Translations under genes and position numbers: made by a program
Shown: positions 1 through 10,657 of the stretch, one piece after another
Position numbering within the stretch: position 1 is the first letter of the stretch
Layout of the letters: every line of letters starts with the position of its first letter
From: Synaphobranchus kaupii
Lineage: Eukaryota > Chordata > Actinopteri > Anguilliformes > Synaphobranchidae
Direction of reading: 5' to 3'
Assembly: GCA_029718625.1 (NCBI GenBank)
Contig: CM056387.1
Location: forward strand, 33,829,902 to 33,893,901
Length of the DNA stretch: 64,000 bases
The notes under the pieces: generated by a model
What the model was told of the DNA's origin: nothing
Database searches by the model: none
Seen by the model: only the letters and a program-made list of their open reading frames with translations

Positions 1-3
1 ACA

Positions 4-76
<73 letters not shown>

Positions 77-125
77 GCATACACACACACGCACGCATAC
101 ACACACACACGCACACACACACACG
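1..125. repeat. (AC)n microsatellite, cut by window edge
   Basis: Almost pure AC dinucleotides with ACGC and GCATAC interruptions in the second half. It continues beyond the left edge, so the true length is unknown. Confidence 0.95.
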
Positions 126-256
126 AATGCACATACTGTGTTGACAGGCTATGGGAGTGTTGTATGTTAGCCACGTTGAACCATGATGTCATGACGCTGA
201 GCCTTACGGCTCCATGTATGAGAACAGTGGTATGCTTTACGGCTGCAGAGCGACGT

Positions 257-612
257 GTTCGGTCAGTTGGGTCTGCGGCTGTAGTTTTAAGGGCCGTGCA
301 GAGCGGTGTGTAGAGTTAGGGTTAGGGTTAGGGTTAGTTAAGGTTTTGTGTAGAGCTGTATGTTCGGCCTTTGGGTCTGTGGCCTTAGGGTTTTGTGTAG
401 AGCTGTATGTTCGGCCCTTTGGGGCTGTGCCTGTAGTTTTAAGGGCCGAGCGTAGCTGTGTGTTCGGCCAGTTGGGTCTGTGCCTGTAGTTTTAAGGGTT
501 TGTGTAGAGCTGTATGTTCGGCCAGTTGGGTCTGTGCCTGTAGTTTTAAGGTTTTGTGTAGAGCTGTATGTTCAGTCAGTTGGGTCTGTGCCTGTAGTTT
601 TAAGGGTCGAGC
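257..612 (+). repeat. Minisatellite, about 47-54 bp unit, 6-7 copies
   Basis: The unit runs from 'tgtgtagagctgtatgttcg' to 'gcctgtagttttaaggg'. The phrase 'tgtgtagagc' recurs at about 347, 394, 501 and 555, with diverged copies at 257-310 and 449. The last three copies are nearly identical, so the right side was homogenised most recently. Open frames across it are repeat artefacts. Confidence 0.88.
315..337 (+). repeat. Telomere-like (TTAGGG) run inside the minisatellite
   Basis: Just under four tandem copies of the vertebrate telomere hexamer, embedded in the first minisatellite. It is too short to be a telomere and may be chance growth inside the array or an interstitial telomeric relic. 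Confidence 0.75.
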
Positions 613-761
613 AGAGTGTGCGGACGTGTGGGCATGTCACGCTGTTCTGTGGTCCTCCATGCGGTGGTCGTGTCAGGAATGGCTCGGCCAGTGATTTATG
701 CGTCTGAGGATTACTGTCAGCCTGGCTGTGGGGACCACCCAGAGAGAGGGAGCACGGCGTG

Positions 762-791
762 TGACACACACACACACACACACACAGCGTG

Positions 792-828
<37 letters not shown>

Positions 829-900
829 CACAAGCAAACATACAGACACGCACACACACAGAAAAACACACAACAGTACACGCACACAGGCAGACACACG
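762..900. repeat. (AC)n-rich microsatellite block
   Basis: Two AC runs (about 762-786 and 797-825) followed by CA-rich sequence with ACGC and AGAC variants. It yields meaningless Thr/His and Cys/Val open frames. Confidence 0.93.
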
Positions 901-2268
901 CGGTCATATCTGGGTGTACGAATCTTGAAGCGGACGTTTCTGGCCCCCTGCAGCTGCAGAAATGTCCCGGGCCCAGCAGTGCTGTAGAGAGGAAGATTAC
1001 AGAGGCAGTCTGGGATAGCGAAGCCTTTCAGTTCCTCCTCTTCCCTCAGAGCGGACAGCGGATATCCCCTCGTACCCACCGAATGACCAGGGGCCTTCCC
1101 CTGAGGCCTGGCCAAAACCTCAATCCCCCTCTCTCAATCCCCGTGCACCCTACCGTTAATCCGGCCGCTAGTGACGCACGTAATGCCTACTGGGGAAAAA
1201 TAAAAAATAAGCGGCTGACTGGGCTTCGCTTCCTCCGGTGGTAAAGGGTGACGAACGGGACCCACGTATTACGAAACCCTTTCAAATACACGGACGCAAG
1301 AAGTCGCGCAAAAGAAGCGGGCAAAAACGGCGAGGCCTCACAAACCCCGGAACTCTCTATTACGCGTCCCCGGGGACTGACCGCTCCTGGCCAACCATTG
1401 CGCTTCTCTGTGGAAGGCAGTCTTTCGATTGGTTCAAACTATTTGGCGAATGACAGCACCTGATAGTGACTCTCATTCTGGGACTTGTGAAGCCTCGTTC
1501 ACCCCTAGCTAAAAGCAAGCCATCAGTCTCCGTGCAGCTTCTTGTGACTGCAGGTATAGTACTACAAGACCAGCCAAAATGTATGTTGTATAGCACCATC
1601 CCATCCAAGGGGGTTAATGGTCTAGAATGATGTTTAACATCATCATATAATTTAATAATAATTACCCTTTTGAAAAATGTGCATCTTAGTTCTTTAAGCA
1701 TCTCATCTTAACAAGAGGCTGGCTTATACCATTACTTTATTTTCAGTCACCAGGTGTCCAGTTATACTCTGACAGCTGATTTCACCCGTCAGAACTTAAT
1801 CAATTAAAAATATAACCCCTTTTTAAATAATTCATTTGTCTTATAGCACAGAAAAGAAAACATGAGTTGATCCGACTGGTGATTCCTAGGAAGTGAATAT
1901 GACACATTCATTCGATATTGCATTCAAAGGCATTGCTGACACAATGTGGTACATAATCCTTCAAAAGACATCAAAAATATCTCGCAAAGAACAACTAACA
2001 ACTCGTCGCAGTCCAGAGGTTGCAGTTACGGTTGGAGAGAAAACCAGCGTTCGTTGTGAGTCACAGGGACCGAGCTTGAAAATCCCGGTCAAAGCTTCCA
2101 ATAGACAAAATAATCTAATTTGAAACCGAGCAGAGGTTCCGCTCCCTTCCCATCGCACACAGGCGCCTACCCGACCCGCGAGCCGAGGCCGCGATTGGCC
2201 GAAAAAGGCCTTGCTGTGCGAGGCAGGCCGTCGCTTTCGGGGGGGGGGGGGCGTACATTTCGAGTTGC
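901..2268. other. Unique sequence, no gene seen
   Basis: No tandem repeat, dispersed repeat or convincing exon was recognised. It is GC-moderate to about 1,480, then AT-rich to about 2,120. A run of 12 G lies near 2,240, just before the SINE. Confidence 0.5.
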
Positions 2269-2269
2269 G

Positions 2270-2463
2270 GTCAGGGAGCAGGGCGCGTAACCAGAATGTT
2301 TGGGGTTTGATTTCTGGGCGGGACGGCCGCTACTGCAGCCTTGTGCAAAGCACTTAAAACCCAAGACGCTTCAGTAAATACCCAGCTGTGCAAACGGGGG
2401 GTACTGGCAGCCTTTTTTGTTTGCCCTGAACAAGACCGTCTGCAAAGCAAATAAACGGTAATC
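2270..2463 (+). mobile_element. tRNA-derived SINE, diverged full-length copy
   Basis: The tRNA-like head has a B-box-like 'ggggtttgatttc' near 2,310. The body follows ('ccttgtgcaaagcacttaaa', 'gcttcagtaaatacccagct'). The L2-type tail is at 2,423-2,462 ('gccctgaacaagaccgtctg', then 'aaataaacggtaat'). The order of blocks matches the better copy at 55,007-55,213. Many transitions show that it is old. Confidence 0.72.
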
Positions 2464-2469
2464 TTTAAA

Positions 2470-3350
2470 AAAAATAAAATAAATGAAAATTTCACAAACG
2501 CAAACATAAATTGCCAGCGATTCTAATTCCACGTCACGGGACACGAAACATGTCACCAGACTCTTGTCTCTTTCGATTGCATCAGAGCCTTGCCATTCTC
2601 CTTCTCTTTCATGTGCGAAAGAATCAAAACTTGCGTAATTTCATTAGTGGAACTGAGTAATATTTAGGTTTTTGGTCACAAGTGAAGCTAACCACAGGAC
2701 AAATTACAAGAGCGTTCTTCCCACTAACAAAAGTTAGCTCCGTAGGAATAACACAGGGGGAGAAAGAGCTGAATTTGGCTTTTCAGTTGGGTTTTTAATA
2801 CACCGCACTGCAACGCTGCTAGAGACTGCAGTCCCACAGAGATACTCAGGTGCCTTTCCACGACACTTCAGAAAACAACGCTGAACGAGCACCTCACCAC
2901 TAACGTCCAAATCATACACACACAAACAGACACATGCACATGCTGTTACGTGTGCCTGTCTTACCCCTGCTGTGCGGTCTTGTTTTTCCCTCCTCCAGAG
3001 GTAATTGGCTGATTGGAGTCACCTGGCCCACACCTTTAAAAGACTGGCTTTCCCAGCAAACAGGAGTTGCTGTTCTTTTTGTTCCTGTGCTTCCGAGTGA
3101 GACGGTTTTTCTCTCCTTCACGGTCTACGACCGAGTTCGTTAGACTGTGGGTTTTCTGTATTTTCTTCATCTACTGACCTATTTCCTTTACTACACACAT
3201 CTACATTCACAGACGCATACATACCTGCATTCACGCACCCATATGCTCCCTATCCCTTTTCCCCCCTGGTGTAAATAAATATATTTTCTTTACTCGCAAC
3301 TCAACGTCTCTGTGCCTTTTATGTTGCGGTCATTCAGGGAGTGGCCGTAA
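2470..3350. other. Unique sequence, no gene seen
   Basis: AT-rich to about 2,700, then mixed. A CA-rich stub lies at 2,918-2,942. Nothing else could be assigned. Confidence 0.45.
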
Positions 3351-3352
3351 CA

Positions 3353-3474
3353 CATGCACACGCACATGTATACAGACACACACACACACGCTCACACACA
3401 TGTATACACACACACACACACACACATACATGCACACATGCATACAGAAACGTGCACTTTATCTCTCTGTCGCT

Positions 3475-3511
<37 letters not shown>
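3353..3511. repeat. Compound (AC)n microsatellite
   Basis: ACAC, ATGTAT and ACGC mixtures, ending in a pure AC run at about 3,477-3,508. Confidence 0.92.
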
Positions 3512-3512
<1 letters not shown>

Positions 3513-3569
3513 CCCTGTGAGTTAGAGCAAAGGGAATTTAATAAAACAGTATGTGCTGCTGACAGATGA

Positions 3570-4405
3570 GCGGTGACCTTGGGGGCGGGCGTCAGAGCAG
3601 ATAAAAAGGGCACAGAGTGTCGGCCTCCTGACAGCACGGCGGTGAGTCACGGGAGCCCTGGGCACAGACGGGCAGCATGAGCGCATGCGGGCAACCTCTG
3701 TGGCGGCGCGGTTCTCAGCGCACACCGGGGAGAGCGGAGTTTGCGTACCCCTCCCGCCCCCCCTCCCCCACACGGCGCGCAGCGTCACCCCGAGCAGAAA
3801 AGCCCCAGATTCATCCCCGGGGGGACCGTTCGGAGGGGAAAACAAAACGAGGAAACAAACGAGTCGTTTGAGACCCCCGCGGCCCCCAGGTTTCGTCTGT
3901 GACGCGTTAACCTCGCGCAGCGTAGCGTGAAAAAACGATTTACTGCGACCCGGCCGCTGCTGGGGCCCCCGGAGTCCCCCACGGACCTCTCGCGCTGACA
4001 TGAAGCCCAAAGCAGAACACTCCAGCGCTAACGCTAGCTCGTTAGCGGTAATTAGTGCTGGGCTCCTACGGCAGCGAGGGCGACGACGCCCTACGCGCCG
4101 AAAGCTAGCGCGCGGACGTGCCGGCGGTAGGCAGCTTGGAGGAGGGGCTTTGCGCTCTAGTCAGAGTGAGCCACCATTACGTTCAAGAACCGCACTAAAT
4201 TTCCGACCCAACAAATCACACACTTTTTCCATTCGGAGGCTTCCAAGATCCCCGAGCAGCAGCCCAACCTCTCCGCCCCAGATGCATAAATCCCGCAGAG
4301 CTCGTCACGTGGCCCGGTCGCCGAGCCCCGATTGGATGGGAGGGCCTGCTTTATTTGACAGTGGGTGTGGGTGGGGGGGGGGGGGCGGGCTGGCGGTGGT
4401 GGTTT
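3570..4405. promoter_or_regulatory. CpG-rich block, possible CpG island
   Basis: CpG dinucleotides are visibly much denser than in neighbouring DNA. A TATA-like 'gataaaaagg' sits at 3,599-3,608, with a CpG-rich transcript-like stretch downstream. The short frames starting after it (for example 3,677-3,871) match no family I know. It could be a promoter-type island or a local GC-rich patch. A run of 12 Gs ends at about 4,385. Confidence 0.4.
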
Positions 4406-4440
4406 AGAATTGAATACATCGGAGAAAACAAATTCCCAAT

Positions 4441-4458
4441 TCATCGCCATGGCGATGA
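4441..4458. promoter_or_regulatory. 18-bp perfect palindrome, RFX X-box-like
   Basis: 'tcatcgccatggcgatga' equals its own reverse complement. The core resembles the RFX X-box (GTTGCCATGGCAAC) with two changes per arm. It lies at the edge of the CpG-rich block, which suits a regulatory role, but the function is inferred. Confidence 0.4.
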
Positions 4459-4729
4459 GTCACCAGCAGGGTCCCTTGAAAAGGGGGTTGCAGAGGAGCG
4501 CGGGGTGACCCGCAGTAGTTAACCATTCATCCCCGCATCCGGCTGCTAAATGAGTGTGCAAACATGGATGCTGTCCAAGTCAATAGGGCCCGGGCAGATA
4601 AAGGAACGGGACAGCACCTTGGGTTAGTCTTAGACAGCCACACAGGAGCCAATGGCAGGCACTGGCAGAGGTTGAACAACAGCGGCTGTATGTTCTCACG
4701 GTGTGATCTCACCGTGCTGCCCTACATGT

Positions 4730-4730
<1 letters not shown>

Positions 4731-4763
<33 letters not shown>

Positions 4764-4800
4764 GCATACGCACACACACACACACACACATGTACAGACA
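4731..4800. repeat. (AC)n microsatellite
   Basis: Two AC runs separated by 'tcgcatacg', then a degenerate CA-rich tail to about 4,840. Confidence 0.93.
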
Positions 4801-5485
4801 CAGAATAACGCGCGCACACACCGACACAAACACAAAGCATGGGCTTGTCTCGCACGCACAGCAATGCGTTGCTCTGACAGCATAACAAACCCTGGCTCAA
4901 GCATAGTCAAGCAGTCTCAAATTGTCTAACACAGTCAAGAGCACAGAATCAAAATGGTTGACTACATCTTCTGGGTTTCAATACGACAAACTACAGGGCT
5001 GATGAACTAAGCTAAACTAAGCTATGCTAAACCTCAACGTGGATCAGGGGGTTACAGCTTCCTGACGGAGGCCAACGCAGGATCGGAGAAGCCGAGATCT
5101 CTCAACCCGTGCCATCTCAGTTTGCACATGACCGCATCCTGCCGCGGAGGCTCTCAACCCAGAACATGATCCGTGACGACAGTTTCACCATGCGCCATTT
5201 TCTCTCCTCTCCCAAGGCAATGACATTGGGGTGGGGGGGAACGCATTTCCAAAAATGTACTGAAAACATACCTATATTTTGCACATAACACATCAACCAA
5301 CATTCGACTGGGCAGTGCAGCTGGTGATTAAATTTGATAAGCCTGAAGCACTGCAACATTATAATCCGTCAAAAATCTAGAATTTTCTTCCTCCCGGTGA
5401 TTTTAATATGCACTGTGGAGGAAGAAATGGCTTTGAATAATAAAATATTATTTAAAACAAGGACATAGCTGGTATAGCTAGCTGT

Positions 5486-5498
5486 GGGTCAAAGGTCA
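5486..5498 (+). promoter_or_regulatory. DR1 nuclear-receptor element (GGGTCAAAGGTCA)
   Basis: Two AGGTCA-type half-sites in direct orientation spaced by one A. It is a near-consensus DR1, the site type bound by HNF4, RXR heterodimers (PPAR) and COUP-TF. It is seen directly; binding is not shown. Confidence 0.5.
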
Positions 5499-5958
5499 CC
5501 AGCCTGCTGGGCCTTTCCTGCCTGTTGCCTGGAAACGACAGGGACGGAGTCAGGCAGAGGGGATTAACGGTGTACACAGCCGAAGCTGATAAGGCCGATA
5601 CCGCCCGTTCGAACGGCATGTGGAAGCTGAAAAAATGTTTAAGAAGAAGTCGCTAGGAACATGCGCTCACGCCATAAAAAAAATCCTTGGGAATTCAGAG
5701 CTGCTCTTAATAACTGCTGGAACCCGCGAAGCCGCGGGGCTGAGACAGAGCGACGACGCGTCCTTCATTTCCTGTAACATCTGAGCTGACTCTCACCAGC
5801 ACAATCTGATATGAACACTATAGTTACACAGCAGGAAGTTATTCATTTGTTTGGCCAAGGGCCCACACCTACAGTGACGTACAGAGCTTTGTTTTTCAAC
5901 CAGTATTTCTCTCGACTGCATGTTTTGTAACATCTGTACGGTTGGGTTTTGCAACCCA

Positions 5959-5978
5959 AGGTCAAATGTCAAAGGTCA
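5959..5978 (+). promoter_or_regulatory. Triple half-site, two overlapping DR1 elements
   Basis: Three direct half-sites, AGGTCA, ATGTCA and AGGTCA, each separated by one A. They therefore form two overlapping DR1s. It lies 460 bp from the DR1 at 5,486. A regulatory role is inferred from the motif only. Confidence 0.48.
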
Positions 5979-6312
5979 AAAACAACAACTGTTGTCAGCA
6001 TTTGAGCCCGGTGGCCCAACCACGCTACAACTGCTATGAAATACTCTTTTTCCTTGCAGGGAAAAAAAAAAAAAAAAAAAAACTGCCAACCATGATACGC
6101 CCAAAGTCTTTCCACAACAGCGACACCTGTGGTCGATCAGGTTACTGCAGCCTGCTTGCAGCAGCAGCATAAGTCACACAACCCTCTGGGGCAATACTTG
6201 TGCAGCCCGGGTGGTCGACTGAAGAGCCTAAATCAGCAGTGAGCGGCAGCACACATTTCACTGCACTAGTCTGATCTCCTGAACTGACAGAAGGTTCGGC
6301 AGCAACGGGATG

Positions 6313-6497
6313 GGCCTGTGTAGTATAATGCTTTTGGAAATTGGCTTATCACTCAAAGGTTGTGGGTTCAATTCCCAGCCAATCTATCCTTGGATAATAT
6401 ACTTAACCTGAATTGCTCCAGTAAAAATATCAAAAAAATATAGCTGTATAAGTCACTCTGGATAAGAGCACAAGCTAAGGGCCTAAAATATAAACAC
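6313..6497 (+). mobile_element. tRNA-derived SINE, diverged copy
   Basis: B-box-like 'ggttgtgggttcaattccc' at about 6,359-6,377, then 'atacttaacctgaattgctc' and 'agtaaaaatat'. The tail 'actctggataagagcac' at 6,455-6,471 is followed by a degraded 'aagctaagggcctaaa'. Same family as the copy at 55,007. Confidence 0.82.
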
Positions 6498-6499
6498 AA

Positions 6500-7560
6500 T
6501 TTGGCATAAAAAATAGGGAGTAAAAAATGTTATAAAACGGTTTCAGAGTAGAATAGTTCTGAGACCACTTCATAAATAATGTGAAGAAGGGACTGGTTTT
6601 TAAGAACTTGATTTTATTCATGTTGCGCTAGGCCTTTCACGCAGTACTGACTTTCCCTTTACATACACCAGGGCTGCTGATTGATTGGTCTCTCGGCAGT
6701 CCAGGGAATTCTGGGATACTGGAGAGCCAGTGAGGTCCCGGCCAAGACTCAAAGTCGGCAATTTGGGGACTGATATCGGTTACCTTTCCAACACTAATTT
6801 GTCATTCATAAATAAAATGTAATCTTTAAAACTTTAATCAATGTAATCAAACCTTGCCATTCCCTTTATTCAAAGAAACACGTCCTTTCTTTGTTCGTTA
6901 ATCCACTAATCAGACCTTCCAAAACTAAAAAAAAAACTTAAAAAAAACCTAAAGGAATCCCATCAGAAAAAAAAAAAGAGAAAAAGCAACAAGCCCCAAC
7001 AATAACAATAAAAATGCCAAATGAAAAGTCATTTCTCCAATTTGCGCAATGTGGGAGTTTTGGAAACACGGCATCTAATTCCACTTCTATTTTTAGAATA
7101 TTTCCTAAAATAAAATGTCTCTGGCTGGCATGGTTAAGGCCCGGTTCCTGTGATCCCAGCGGCCCAGCCCGCGTCACTAATGACGAGGTGTGAACCGGCG
7201 TAAAAACCAGCCGGCGTCAACAAGCCGAGGCAAGGGAGGAACGTGCACCTGAGGGAGGGATTGGGGGGAAGCCATATTTTCCAATGAAATACCGTTAATG
7301 GTGTCTGACCGTAAGGCCATAATCTATTCCATGACTTAACGTCAACAAAAAAAACAAATGAAAACATTTTCCACACTTTCCAGAAAATAAAAAAGAAATA
7401 AAAAAGTTATACTTTTCCACACACCGGCTAGATATCAGCAATAAACACCTTAAGTGCTGAAAGCCCATTGCATGCTCCTACCTCTTACTTTATTATATGT
7501 GCAGTCTCGTGCGAAAGCCTGTTATTCCCATTAACCTTTATGCAAAACAACCAAAGCTGC
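6500..7560. other. AT-rich unique sequence, no gene seen
   Basis: A-rich tracts lie around 6,925-7,010 and 7,340-7,410. No repeat family or exon was recognised. Confidence 0.45.
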
Positions 7561-7564
7561 TGTT

Positions 7565-7725
7565 TTTGGCCTGCATTACGGTTATATCTCATTTCCAATG
7601 AGAAGCGGGAGGGCTGGAAGGCTTGAAAGTGCTTCAGCCTCAATTACCGCTCACCGCTGCAAATGGAAGCAAGCTAATTGGCCGCTAATTAAAGTTAACG
7701 ACGGAGGCGTGTCACCAGCACTGCC
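7565..7725. promoter_or_regulatory. Candidate conserved non-coding element
   Basis: Balanced, non-repetitive sequence with packed homeodomain-type cores (CAATTA, CTAATTG, GCTAATTAAAG) and E-box-like spacing at 7,640-7,695. It has no open frame or repeat signature. The texture resembles vertebrate developmental enhancers. This is a visual judgement without alignment. Confidence 0.35.
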
Positions 7726-8268
7726 CCACCTGTAAGCAGGTGTAAACGACCTCTCCGGCTCACGTTCTGAGAATGGACAGGTTTCTGGGTTTTGTTCTGG
7801 CAATGATTCTTACATTTCTGACTGCTCTAGTAGCCTATCACACCACATACAGTGCCTGTATGTTTATATATGTCCCCCCCTCCTTAAATAAGTCAGTCAA
7901 GAGGACAACATAGAATATGGGTAGTTCTGTATTCAAATGCTAATGTTTTGCTCTAAACATATCAATAATTCCTTCCTAGCAGGGTACACGATATCTCTAC
8001 TCTATTAGCCAATCACAACTCATGTTATCCTCTTGGAAAAACAATTTCTCAGAAAACTCTGCAGAATCAACGGGGGTGGGGTATCGACCCGCCAACTACG
8101 GCTTCCGTCATACAGACCAGGCAGAGAGAGGCGGGGCGACGGGGCGGCGTGCTCGTTTATTTACAGGTGCAGGTCCATTCAGACAACGAGTTTACACACC
8201 CGAGTCATCGGAGAGTGTCATAAAGCACAATCTCAGGAATAAACGGCCAGGATTGAGGAACTGAGGCG
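7726..8268. other. Unique sequence, no gene seen
   Basis: No repeat family or exon was recognised. Short open frames at 8,022-8,264 match nothing known to me. Confidence 0.4.
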
Positions 8269-8269
8269 A

Positions 8270-8332
8270 GACGTCTCGCCCTCGCCGTGCCCTCCAGCAA
8301 GCTGCTTAACCCCAATTATTCTGCGAAACATG
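8270..8332 (+). mobile_element. Possible SINE body fragment
   Basis: 'ccagcaagctgcttaacccc' followed by 'aattattctgcgaaa' matches the SINE body ('cttgagcaaggtacttaacc', then 'aattgctccagtaaa'). Head and tail are not recognisable. Confidence 0.35.
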
Positions 8333-8637
8333 TGCACGGTAAGGGCAAACCTTACATAGGCTAAATACTAATCGACACGCGACAGTATTCAATTGCGACG
8401 GCATCCAGTCCAGGATGTAGGCCAATCCTTGAAGGACTGTCCAAAATGTCCATTCAGAGTAAACCCTAATTTCAGTTATGATATCTATATCCATATCTAT
8501 AAGATATTGAAATATCACGGGCAAAAAAGAAAATATTCTCTCTACTAATTTAAATACATATTTATTTTCAGTCCAAACAATTGCACTGTCCACTACTACG
8601 GTAGGTTAAATAGGCGTTTTTGGGACGGTAGGGACCA

Positions 8638-9145
8638 GAAGGTGCGCGTTCACACTTGGCTAGACGGGACGTCCCACCGCCGGGCCAGGTGAGCGCCGCG
8701 CCCCGCGGCTCGTTTGGGAGTGCGCCGGAGCAGAAGGCTTGTCTAAACCCAAAAGCATGCGCCCTTTCCTGGCCTGTAACTAAAACAAACGATAAACACG
8801 GATGATGTCAGGAGACGTCGCCTCTCGGACCGCCCCGGGGAAAACGCCGACAGGGCAGGTGTAACCGCAGAGACGGTTCATGCTCCGCCCCCCCCTTCCC
8901 CAGCGCTCTTTATTAATATTAGACGTCCCCCTCCAGGGAAAGGGACTGCTCGCTCTCTGTAAACATCTCCAGGGGAACTGGGCGAGCGAGTCCTCGGCAA
9001 GGCGGAGCTCGGAGGCACGCCGGAGACCTCTCGCCGTACACTGCGCTGCAGAAACCTGCGCGCACCTTCTGTTTTCCCAGCTTCGAACTGGCTTTTCAGG
9101 TTGCCGAGTTAAGCCCAGAGTAAAGTTTACGGGACGGTGAGGGTT
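8638..9145. promoter_or_regulatory. CpG-rich block, possible CpG island
   Basis: High local CpG and GC content between AT-rich flanks. It contains a T-box-like 'gttcacactt' near 8,649. The long minus-strand frame crossing it (8,780-9,421) has no recognisable domain. A promoter or an unmethylated island is possible. Confidence 0.35.
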
Positions 9146-9366
9146 TTCAATCGGTTTCCGGCAAGCGGGAAGTCCGTCTGACCGAGTCGCGCCAACAATC
9201 AGAGCGCATGAATTATGAATTAAACACTGGGCAGGATTATATCCACATTTGTCCAGAACTCTGGCTTGCGAAATGAATTGTGCAAAGTGTTTATGCTTCT
9301 CACAGATGCAGTTTGGCACGTTCAATTTTGACGATTGCTTAACATACCAAACCATTTGTGTGACAC

Positions 9367-9421
9367 ACCCCACCCCCCCCACCCCCATCTCACCCCCCCA
9401 CCCCCATCTCACCCCACCCAA
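9367..9421. repeat. C-rich tract, short tandem 'ccccatctcacc'
   Basis: C runs separated by 'atctcac', with the block repeated at least twice. The minus strand has the G-run pattern needed for a G-quadruplex. Confidence 0.7.
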
Positions 9422-9930
9422 GATTTAGGGGGAAAAAGAGCACATGTACATACAAACATGTGTGTATGCGTGTGTACGGTCATATACAGTAGGACAAAAG
9501 GATCACACTTTTGAAATGTATATTATTATTATTTCAAATAGGAGATTCCCCAGAAAAACCTAATCTGCATTGGGCCCTTCAACTTAATTTTTATATACTA
9601 CTGCAACATAACGGGCAATAAATAAATTGGCTCCTGAAAAAGAAAGAATGAATAGGCATTTGACGTGTGTTGGAATTCTCAAGAGCTCTACAAGCGTTTT
9701 ATTCACTCGCTCTTGCACACACAAACCATCGTGACTGTATATTCCCCTGAGTTACTGAAATATTCCAGGCTGGCACTGGCAAGTTTGGGAGACGCAGTAA
9801 GAGATGGAGGGAGATCGAGGGGGAGGGAGGGGGGGTTAGAGAGAGAGAGAAAAAGAGAGAAACAAGCAATAAACCAAAGTGACGAGAAAAGGAAACTAGG
9901 AGAAAAGAAAAGCCTTGTTTTCTCAGTCAA
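9422..9930. other. Unique sequence, purine-rich end
   Basis: No gene was recognised. A purine-rich GA/GGGA tract is at about 9,800-9,905. Confidence 0.45.
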
Positions 9931-9945
9931 CAGCGCCCCCTAGAG
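9931..9945 (-). promoter_or_regulatory. CTCF-like motif
   Basis: Read on the minus strand it is CTCTAGGGGGCGCTG, close to the CTCF core CCACTAGGGGGCGCT. Occupancy is not known. Confidence 0.4.
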
Positions 9946-10133
9946 TAGCCCTCGCTTCTCCTCCCTCCATGCCCTGCACGGGCCGAAACTCCACTTCCCA
10001 CCCTGCCCCACTCCCCCTTTCCCCCGTCCCTGGAGCAGAGATTCTTCCTTCCTGAGGCAAACCAGACCCTGGCACTGCCTCCACTGGAAAAATGCAGTTA
10101 TCAGCTGAAATGGCCAGACACATAAATCCCATG

Positions 10134-10206
10134 CATAATAATAATCATAATAATAATAATAATAATAGGGATTATTATTATTGTTATTATTATTATTATT
10201 ATTTAT
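10134..10206. repeat. (AAT)n-(ATT)n near-perfect palindrome
   Basis: An AAT array of about 33 bp is joined by 'aggg' to an ATT array of similar length, giving a long hairpin or cruciform. Each arm carries one interruption (ATC on the left, GTT on the right) at different positions. Confidence 0.9.
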
Positions 10207-10508
10207 GCAATACATGGCTAGATTTTATGCCCTTATTTTCAGAACGAATCAAAGCAGTGAATGCTATCTGCAGTTGAGAGCGGGGGCAATTCAGCAAACA
10301 TTTACAGTGCTCTGGCCAGATTAAAGGCGGCGTTACGCGACGGCGGGAGTGGCGTGAAGCGGCGATATGCCGGTGACCTAAAAACACCGGCACAGCGTCT
10401 GCGGCGAGCAAGGTGACAGACGCCTCTCTGTCGTTCCCCCACGCCTCGCCTCGGGCCGCGAGTTACGCAACGCGAAAGGAATGCTTCCGGTACCGGAGAC
10501 AGATGACC

Positions 10509-10552
10509 AAAAAAAAAAAAAAAAAAAGGGTGAGAGAGAGAGAGAGAGAGAG
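10509..10552. repeat. A19 run followed by (GA)n
   Basis: A run at 10,509-10,527 and GA repeats at 10,532-10,552. Confidence 0.9.
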
Positions 10553-10657
10553 GTGTGTGCAGACTCATACAACCAGTTCTTTCTTGTTGTGCGAAGCTAC
10601 AAGTTTTCCTCGGAGGAGCAATCGATACAAGTAGAAAAACAACGCAGCCGATTTACT

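Larger units (their letters stand above)
4840..6310. other. Mostly unique sequence with nuclear-receptor motifs
   Basis: No exon was recognised. An A run of about 21 is at 6,062-6,082. Two DR1-type motifs inside it are listed separately. Confidence 0.45.

Noticed and set aside
7851..7880. 'acagtgcctgtatgt' resembling a Tc1/mariner end
   Set aside because: Only the first bases agree; no inverted partner or transposase remnant was found.
8780..9421. 213-codon minus-strand open frame, the longest outside the tandem arrays and the gap
   Set aside because: It runs through a CpG-rich block and a C-rich tract, has no recognisable domain or signal, and starts in low-complexity Gly/Trp sequence. Long frames are expected where stops (TAA, TAG) are rare.
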